From: Rostrohypoxylon terebratum
Lineage: Eukaryota; Ascomycota; Sordariomycetes; Xylariales; Hypoxylaceae
Assembly: GCA_022497145.1 (NCBI GenBank)
Contig: MU386102.1
Coordinates: 1-14,048 of the forward strand
Direction of reading: 5' to 3'
DNA: 14,048 bases
Position numbers and translations under genes: made by a program. Positions 8,701 through 14,048 of the stretch are shown here, piece by piece (positions within the stretch are counted from its first letter, which is position 1; each line of letters opens with the position of its first letter). The notes beneath the pieces are model-generated. The model ran no database searches. It saw nothing but the letters and a program-made list of their open reading frames with translations, and was not told the origin of the DNA.

Positions 8701-10172
8701 GGTCGCTATCTCCATTAGGGGATTTGGCCCAGATGATGGTAATTCAACCAATTGCCGCGCAATACTTGATATGAATTTCATCGCTGTATGTTGGCCCTTT
8801 TCGGCGACACTGCAGTATACGAAAGCGATGCCAACCTGTGCTTTCGGGCTTCGAAGAAGAGTGCTTAATCTAAAGTCCATCAGGTGTGTAACAATTTGTG
8901 ACCTGTATGGTAACCAGGTAAGCTTGAATTTCTTAGACTGGGTCAATTGAGAATATTTACGCGATAAATGTCTTCCCAACACCAGCTACATAATTGTTAA
9001 TATCTCGGTACTGTAATACGTAGTCTGGGGAGAGTTCACTCACGCAACCCGACGCAGCACAAGACCCTGGTCTTCCCGTCTATAGTTCCTAATTTCCATT
9101 CCTTAAACCTGACATCGCCCAACACCCATTGGCCTATCTCGGGCACTCGTTGAGCTGAGTATTGGTGTTGTTTCTCTTTATAAGAGATATCCGCTGACAG
9201 AGAAGACAGGGTAGATTCGTTTTTGCTTTCTTTTACCCACCGAAAGAAGGTAACTTGTGTATCCCTTGACACCTGATTGTCTAAGTCATTTCGTGCATCC
9301 TCAAATAATTTCTTGCTTTCTTCCCAACTTTGGTTGAATGGCTTCATGACTCCTGGCGTACCGAGATACTCCAGACTTTCCCGCAAAAAGTTCATCATGG
9401 ATATCAGGAGGTTGTTGGTTTTCCTAGAGAGCTCTGAACTATCATGAAGGCCACGAAGGTTTTCAAGGAAGATGTTGTAATCGCTCAAGGATTCAAGCTG
9501 CTGCACAATTTCCTTCTTTCGGTTGTGTAGGACCACTTCGAAGAGTTAGTGAGAAATTTCCACCCTCGATCTTGGATACATCGACAGCATAAAAGATAAT
9601 ACCTACTAGCAAACGAAATAACCTCCAGCAAACCACTGGCGGCAGTTTTTACAGGCATAAAAGCTGCAGCGTCAGCGCTGAAAGAAGCCGTTCCTAGGAT
9701 AATTCTCGCGATAGGATACAGCTTGGCTGCATGATGTGCTAGCTTCCCGGACAACGTTTCGTCCTGCAAAAATCGTTGCTCGGTTATTATTCCTTCAAGA
9801 AACTTTCCAAATGCCACCCCTGGTTCGGGTGAAGTGTCGGCATTGTTCATAGCTTCGCGAATAGCGTCATCTGTCAACGGGTCTCGGTTCTTTCTACGTT
9901 TCATGTATTTCAAAATTGTCTTTTGCAACTCTCTGGCCGCGTATTGAAGGTCTGCACTAGGGCCAGGGGATTCATTCTCGAGCCTCCTTGGTTGGTCGCT
10001 TCCTGTCGAAGAATGAACACAATGACAACCAAGTTTAGTAGGTAGTCTTATATGTGACCTCACCTGTCCATGACGAAGCTTTATCAGTATTGCTACTTTC
10101 TATACTTTCCGGGGTTGGTGGATTCTTTCGGAAGATTTTTCGGATAATCCTATGCTTGAAAACCGAGGGCAT
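5733..10172 (-). CDS. NACHT-ankyrin NOD-like receptor (STAND NTPase), six exons
   Basis: This encodes a predicted cytosolic STAND NTPase receptor of the fungal NLR type, a family linked to non-self recognition, heterokaryon incompatibility and programmed cell death. Exons are 10064-10172, 9607-10002, 9044-9535, 8961-8985, 8264-8902 and 5733-8202. The five introns are 58-71 nt, all GT-AG, and every join is in frame, giving 1376 aa. Residues about 60-250 form an all-helical N-terminal domain (KLYPIARIILG, then AAFMPVKTAASGLLEVISFA) resembling fungal 'Goodbye' domains. NACHT follows: Walker A GLPGVGKT at 331-338, Walker B FIIVDALDEC at 441-450, sensor-like LLVTSR at 475-480. The helical/winged-helix region is at about 586-690, with the family-typical FAHSTVKEYL. 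About 16 ankyrin repeats span about 795-1337, interrupted near 1080-1114. The tail after 1338 is acidic and Ser-rich. The start ATG (GTGAAAATG) is the first good in-frame Met. Key residues are intact. The N-terminal assignment is tentative; the NACHT and ANK calls are firm. Confidence 0.92.
8961..8985 (-). other. 25-nt micro-exon encoding most of Walker A
   Basis: This fourth exon of the NLR gene lies between two 58-nt introns (8986-9043, GTGAGT...TAG; 8903-8960, GTAAAT...CAG). It supplies PGVGKTFIA of the P-loop region, with its first and last codons split across the junctions. Without it neither flanking exon has a P-loop and the frames do not join. With it the sequence reads CVGLPGVGKTFIASQIV, the usual fungal NACHT pattern. 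Confidence 0.88.
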
Positions 10173-10331
10173 TTTCACGAGGTTAGAGCCTTTGAGATTG
10201 AGCTCTGTGAATAAATCATAAGATTACGAAGATTCGAAATGCGAAGCGTGAAATATTGAATTGACACACTCTTTCGCTGGGCCTCGAAGAACAACAAGGC
10301 CATCCTTAACGGTGATTTGATTAGGTGGGCA
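10173..10331. other. Short upstream region of the NLR gene
   Basis: Only about 160 bp separate the NLR start codon from the next minus-strand ORF. No clear TATA box was found. The 5' UTR and promoter may extend into the degenerate DNA at 10540-10820. Confidence 0.35.
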
Positions 10332-10538
10332 TTAGGCACCTACTTCGTATAAATACTCTTTTTTCGGAAGCGTGCAGACATAGTCGCCGTCTTCTCGACC
10401 CACGACGTGGTATTCGGCGCGCACCTGCAAAGAGTAGGGATCTGCAAAGCTCGTAGGGGCACCTGGGCAGCTGAAAACCCAATATACAATCCGTCTTGAT
10501 CCATGTTCGATCTCCATTAATAGTTGTAGTAATATCAT
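10332..10538 (-). CDS. Small unassigned ORF or C-terminal gene fragment
   Basis: This 68-codon open frame ends in TAA and has a protein-like central part (RRIVYWVFSCPGAPTSF, ADPYSLQVRAEYHVVGRED). The alternation of hydrophobic and charged residues, and phrases like IVYWVF and DPYSLQ, faintly recall the C-terminal strands of fungal SnoaL/NTF2-like proteins. I cannot support that assignment from sequence alone. The first residues (MILLQLL) may be a chance extension; an AG acceptor inside (TTTTCAG near 10479) is possible. No upstream exon was recognised. It lies between the NLR and a broken SDR, on the same strand. It may be a remnant of a larger gene or a small real gene. Confidence 0.25.
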   Translation of the reverse strand: MILLQLLMEIEHGSRRIVYWVFSCPGAPTSFADPYSLQVRAEYHVVGREDGDYVCTLPKKEYLYEVGA

Positions 10539-10539
10539 A

Positions 10540-10824
10540 TCTAAATAGCCAATTGACGGGATTCGAAAAAAATCTATCAGAATAGGAGACCCAGTGGTAA
10601 AAGGTGATAAACCTCTGAAGCCCCGCGCGCCTATGGGTGTGATAAGGGTGGCCTTAGTCAGTAAAGTTCACGGAATTACTATGATCCGTAGTTCTCGTTA
10701 ACCCTGCCGGGATTACAATTAGTCCGGGAGTATTAGCTACTTAGTACGTACAGAGTAATCAAACCCGTGTCTCCTATTAGGTACATTCACTATCATGACT
10801 GATCTCTAGGTCTAAACTACACAC
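10540..10824. other. Non-coding stretch beside the SDR pseudogene
   Basis: I looked here for the missing C-terminal part of the SDR (catalytic YxxxK, C-terminal strands) on the minus strand and did not find it. The DNA is full of stops and shows no other gene. Confidence 0.4.
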
Positions 10825-11193
10825 CTGAACATTGAGCTCATGCCTCCTCTTCGACGATTTGACATATTCCATACCTTTAACGCCAGTATTGAGGATGACG
10901 ATATTTAATCCACCACGTGCCGCAGCTCGGTCGGCAAACTCTTGGATGTTTGCGAATGATTCTTGCTTAAGTTGCCATTTCTACACGTTAGAAATCTTCG
11001 CTGGTATGGACTCATGACATCGCATTTGGATGGATCGCGAACTCCGAGGATGATATGCGAAACGCCGCGCGCAATCAGTTCAAGGCTAGCTTCTAAGCCG
11101 AGGCCACCGCTAGCACCTGTCACCTGACACTAAAGCCGTCTTCCCTTGGAGGTTGACGGTATTAGCGGGAAGAGGCTTCGGCTTGAGTTCCAT
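10825..11193 (-). pseudogene. Short-chain dehydrogenase/reductase pseudogene, truncated
   Basis: This is the N-terminal third of a Rossmann-fold NAD(P)-dependent SDR, broken in several places. From an ATG at 11193 it reads ...NTVNLQGKTALV, then loses frame at a 7-bp near-duplication (11114-11127). The cofactor motif continues in another frame as TGASGGLGLEASLELIARG and then HIILGVRDPSK. A second frame change follows, with an in-frame TAG where family members read ...NVxxWQL. The next recognisable pieces are ESFANIQEFADRAAARGG, then NIVILNTGV (the NNAG-type strand), and ELNVQ. Homology stops at about 10825, where CAG/GTGTGT could have been an intron donor. No catalytic Ser-Tyr-Lys region is found downstream. 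The repairs needed are too short to be introns, so it is a pseudogene. The TAG could come from a C-to-T change of CAG, as RIP would produce. Confidence 0.8.
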
Positions 11194-11884
11194 CCAACCA
11201 CTCAACTCTACCCGATTTATTTATCGACGGAAACACACTCTCGGATATTCACTCATGATTACCTCCGTCGTCACATCACCTTCGACTACCATATCATCTC
11301 CTATCATGTAACACACGCAAGTTCCAAGTTCTCAGCTGGCCGTAGTGGTATACTACGGTTTTGCTGTACTGATACCTTATGTAAGCTCCGTAGAACTCAG
11401 ATCTCCCGTACGTACCCGTTAAAACCATGGAAATTGTCAGTTGAGGCGAGACTCTATAGGCAGCTGTTCCTGCGTGTAAAATATCTCGATTGGTTTCATC
11501 CCCTGAGCAAATACCCAGACCGCTTTGCTGCAAAGCTGTCAAATGCGCATTGCGAGCAGTTAGATGATTACTACTAGGTTAGCTCACTGAGGCGCCAGTT
11601 TCAGGGTCTCCTAGCGTGTATCGTTTTTCGTTCAGTGGCTTAACTGCCTAAGTCAGAGAAGGAACCTACTAAAATATAGCGCGCCTACTACGCTTTGTTT
11701 TGGTGGCTAGGCCGCCTAAGTGAGATTCAATTTCCCTTAAAATACAGCGACTATGCTTCCCTAATACGTTAATATTTAGTGAGTGGATCATTGCCAAGTA
11801 CAGCCCCCTCCACTGCTTGTTACATGGCTCATATTCCAAACTTTTATCCGCGACGTCAGTTAAGTCCATTGAGGTCGCCGTACT
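11194..11884. other. Degenerate intergenic region
   Basis: There is no supported gene. Overlapping open frames on both strands (11146-11577 plus; 11294-11542 and 11669-11869 minus) lack recognisable motifs. The right part contains the 68-bp imperfect duplication at 11635-11770. It probably holds the 3' end of the hydrolase transcript and decayed DNA. Confidence 0.45.
11635..11770. repeat. 68-bp imperfect tandem duplication
   Basis: Two units begin with GTGGCT at 11635 and 11703 (period 68). Shared blocks in the same order are GTGGCT..(5 nt)..GCCTAAGT, then AAAATA(T/C)AGCG, then an ACTAxGCTT-like block. Between the blocks the units have diverged, and several differences in the first block are A-G or T-C transitions. 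It may be a remnant of a repetitive element; the element type is not identifiable. Confidence 0.6.
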
Positions 11885-12880
11885 CTAGGACGAGCCGGAA
11901 AACCTTCTCTCCACAAACGAAGCTATCAATTGACCGATCTCCGCAGGTTTCTCGAACGGGACCCAATGAGCGCTATCAACGGTGGCTTCTTCCCAGTCAG
12001 GCAAGAAACCTCCTTGCTTGGCCTGCATCGACATCTCCGGTCTGCATACAGCATCTTGTGTAGATTCAATGTAAAAAGCAGGCACTCGAACGATAAACCT
12101 GTCCTTGTCGAGATCTTTAGTGCTATTGAATTCCTCGCTGGAATGCAACGCTTTGTAATAACACAGCGGGGCTTCAAAGCCGTCACGCTCGAAGCGTTCC
12201 ATAAAACGCTGTCGAAACGCTGGATCCTGGGCGTAGCCGCGCAACTCGACCGTCCGGTCCTTGTCGGTTAACCACTTCCTCATCTCCCCCCTTTCGCACC
12301 ATATCTGCCTCATCCAGTCACGAGGCGCGCCGTGAATGGCGTGGTAAAAGCGGTCTAGGTTCGCTCTCAAGATCGCAGGCGCATCTTCGGAGACGAAGAA
12401 TTCCTGATACGCGAAGGCGGGATATCCCCAAAGCTCCTCAAATTTTGCATTCACTTCTTCCAAAGTTGCCTGTTTGGGAGCTGGTAATGTGTAGCTGACG
12501 TTCAGCAATACAAGGCCCTGCACCCTGTCTGGGTGGAAAACGTAAAGCCTCTGTGCTATCATGGAGCCGAAATCATGTCCGATCGAGATGACTTTTTCGA
12601 CATGCTCAGCATTCAAGATATCGACTACGTCGCTAGTTAGCCCGGCGTAAGTATACGCAGCCACGTCTGTGGGCTTGGAATTGTCCGAGTATCCGAGAAA
12701 GTCGGGTATGATGAGGTTGTATTGCGTCAATTGCTTCGCGACCCCGTCCCAAAGATGGGCGTTGTCGGGAAAGCCATGTTGGAGAAGTAGAGTTGGCCCG
12801 GTGCCGTTGCCCTTGGACACATAGTACGAATATGTGAACCCTCGGGTTGTCTTGATCTCTTTGCGCTGAAATGAGTCCAT
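11885..12880 (-). CDS. Alpha/beta hydrolase, epoxide hydrolase type
   Basis: This intronless 331-aa gene encodes a predicted soluble alpha/beta-hydrolase of the epoxide hydrolase family, which opens epoxides to diols through a covalent ester. The oxyanion-hole motif HGFPD is at 35-39 and the nucleophile motif GHDFG at 101-105 (Asp103, so an epoxide hydrolase/dehalogenase-type nucleophile rather than Ser). The cap domain (about 130-250) has candidate lid tyrosines in WGYPAFAYQEFF and CYYKA. The triad acid is probably Asp276 (STQDAVC) and the base His305 (DSAHWVPFEKP). Family length is about 310-340, so it is complete. No signal peptide is seen, so a cytosolic location is likely. The start ATG has A at -3. 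A TATATAA lies about 60 nt upstream. Substrate is unknown. The nearby broken SDR suggests a former metabolic pair. A dehalogenase or a detoxifying hydrolase are alternatives. Confidence 0.92.
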   Translation of the reverse strand: MDSFQRKEIKTTRGFTYSYYVSKGNGTGPTLLLQHGFPDNAHLWDGVAKQLTQYNLIIPDFLGYSDNSKPTDVAAYTYAGLTSDVVDILNAEHVEKVISIGHDFGSMIAQRLYVFHPDRVQGLVLLNVSYTLPAPKQATLEEVNAKFEELWGYPAFAYQEFFVSEDAPAILRANLDRFYHAIHGAPRDWMRQIWCERGEMRKWLTDKDRTVELRGYAQDPAFRQRFMERFERDGFEAPLCYYKALHSSEEFNSTKDLDKDRFIVRVPAFYIESTQDAVCRPEMSMQAKQGGFLPDWEEATVDSAHWVPFEKPAEIGQLIASFVERRFSGSS

Positions 12881-12940
12881 GCTGATACAGGCGGTGGCTT
12901 GTGAAAACCTAGGTAGACACGATAGTTGATACTCTTGACC

Positions 12941-12947
12941 TTATATA
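12941..12947 (-). promoter_or_regulatory. TATA-like element of the hydrolase gene
   Basis: TATATAA on the minus strand lies about 60 nt upstream of the hydrolase ATG. The spacing leaves a short 5' UTR of about 30 nt if transcription starts about 30 nt downstream. It overlaps a TAGGTACCTA palindrome (12946-12955). Confidence 0.4.
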
Positions 12948-14048
12948 GGTACCTACTGCTGAACGGTTTTACTGTTCAAAATAAAGCTTGCTGCGGCACG
13001 CGGGGCACAGAACTCAATACCCGGAGCATTGGTGAGATGGTTGCCGGTTGTTGGCAAGAATGTCGAACCATATGCAAGTGAGTAGTCCGAAGGATCCGTG
13101 ATTTCAAATCACTGCCCTCTGTTACCGCCGTATTATGCCGGAGTTAAATGTACCGACCAACCAATTGTATCGGTAAGAGAGGTCCGGCCAAATTATTAGT
13201 CACGCCAACGAGAAGGTTCTTGTTTGATGCCGCAAGTTCCGCAGAGCCTAGCACCGGAGGTTTGTCATATCGGCTAATTTGGTCCTTTCATACAACCCAC
13301 ATCATGACTAAGATGACCAGGTCTTTAATGGGGGGCGCGCTAAGTTAGACGAATGAGTTTTCAACTCTCTCGAAATTGAATTGGGTTGCTACCTTTTTCA
13401 TCTTTGAAGCTGGGCTACCTACTCCAGCCAGTAGTTGGCAAAATTTATATTAAAAAGACTAGAATATTATATTTACTCAATTATTAACACATGTTAGCAT
13501 TAGCCTAAGACTCCTCACAATGGTTTAGGTTAGGCACGGCTATATTATCTCGCTGGATTCTTAAAGAAGTAAGGTGGAAACTTGGTTGGGGTTAGGGTTA
13601 GGGTTAAATTAATAGAGATTATACTGAAGTTCGATATATTAGTTAACATCGGGAATCCAATACTAGTTCCTACTTAAACCACAGTTCCAGAGGCAGGTAA
13701 ACACAAATCTAGTTAAATGAAATGTATGGGTTTTCTTGAACAAATTCTCGGTTTGAATTGTTCCCAATTGCCAGATGATTCCACTCCAATCGTCTTCGCA
13801 TCTTCGCATCCAAGAAAATATTCATGGTGAAGGGAGTCTACAGCCCAGTTGTCGAGATAGTAGAAACTTCAGCCCGCCGATCTGCTAACGAGTCATGCCA
13901 ATTAATGGTCCGGAATCAAGTCACCATAGGCAAAACGTTGGAATCCATTATGAAGTAAGGCAAACCACCGTTATGAGACCACCCCCCCTCCGTACCAGTG
14001 GAATTAAGGAGAGCTAATAATACAATACTATAATTTCAAAACCTCGCC
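12948..14048. other. Non-coding right end
   Basis: No supported gene is present. The 66-codon plus-strand frame at 13148-13348 has no recognisable motif. A 15-bp inverted repeat, GTGATTTCAAATCAC, lies at 13098-13112. The stretch at 13440-13720 is AT-rich and holds the telomere-like tract. TCTTCGCA is repeated back to back near 13793-13808, and a C8 run is at about 13981-13988. The rest shows nothing I can name. Confidence 0.45.
13584..13606 (+). repeat. Interstitial telomere-like TTAGGG tract
   Basis: The tract reads GG TTGGGG TTAGGG TTAGGG TTA: two perfect TTAGGG units, one variant TTGGGG and a partial unit. TTAGGG is the telomere unit of most filamentous ascomycetes. In this orientation it would run towards the right-hand chromosome end. 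It is too short to be a functional telomere and ordinary AT-rich DNA follows, so it is an interstitial tract. Confidence 0.8.

Noticed and set aside
8260..8982. NACHT-like frame considered as a separate protein
   Set aside because: It starts only at a non-ATG codon and lacks a P-loop. Splicing with flanking exons restores GLPGVGKT and continuity into the winged-helix region, so it is an internal exon.
11294..11542. 82-codon minus-strand frame near the hydrolase, overlapping a 143-codon plus-strand frame
   Set aside because: Neither has recognisable similarity. Long frames on both strands in the same segment suggest chance.
13098..13112. GTGATTTCAAATCAC taken as a tRNA T-arm
   Set aside because: The TTCAAAT loop lacks a proper 5-bp stem, and no D-arm, anticodon arm or acceptor stem fits around it. 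It is just a short inverted repeat.
1..14048. CRISPR arrays, bacterial-type operons or prokaryotic defence islands
   Set aside because: No regularly spaced repeats. The genes contain spliceosomal introns and are clearly fungal.

Overview
The window looks like chromosomal DNA from a filamentous ascomycete (Pezizomycotina). The genes carry short GT-AG introns of 58-122 nt, with branch sites such as TACTAAC and CACTAAC in some of them. The phosphate-transporter promoter has a TATAAAA element followed by a CT-rich stretch. The gene families (Pho89-type phosphate symporter, NACHT-ankyrin receptor, TTAGGG-type repeat) are typical of these fungi. Recurrent CTAGGTA/TACCTA motifs in non-coding DNA hint at Sordariomycetes, but that is only an impression. 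All recognisable genes lie on the minus strand.

Layout, left to right. Positions 1-301 hold a small unassigned minus-strand ORF ending in a near-perfect 30-bp palindrome with GTAGTTGG-type repeats, possibly a transposon edge. Positions 302-1373 are non-coding and include a CGCCCTA microsatellite. Positions 1374-3310 encode a complete two-exon Pho89/PHO-4 type phosphate symporter (604 aa), with CACGTG elements upstream. Positions 3311-5732 are a 2.4-kb gene-poor stretch with a repeat/hairpin near 5078-5158. Positions 5733-10172 hold one six-exon gene for a 1376-aa NOD-like receptor: an N-terminal helical, Goodbye-like region, then NACHT, a winged-helix-like region, about 16 ankyrin repeats and an acidic tail. 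The open frames here are exons of this one gene, and its Walker A motif sits on a 25-nt micro-exon. Positions 10332-10538 are a small unassigned ORF. Positions 10825-11193 are a disabled, truncated short-chain dehydrogenase (SDR). Positions 11194-11884 are degenerate DNA with a 68-bp imperfect tandem duplication. Positions 11885-12880 encode a complete alpha/beta hydrolase of the epoxide-hydrolase type (331 aa). Positions 12881-14048 are non-coding and include a short interstitial telomere-like tract at 13584-13606.

The intact genes do not form an obvious pathway. The symporter is a housekeeping or phosphate-starvation gene. The NLR is a candidate non-self-recognition or programmed-cell-death receptor. 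The hydrolase and the broken SDR could be remnants of a small catabolic or secondary-metabolite neighbourhood. The mixture of an NLR, a pseudogene, duplicated degenerate DNA and a telomere-like tract suggests a fast-evolving accessory or subtelomere-like segment next to a conserved gene. I found no RNA genes, no CRISPR array and no intact transposase.
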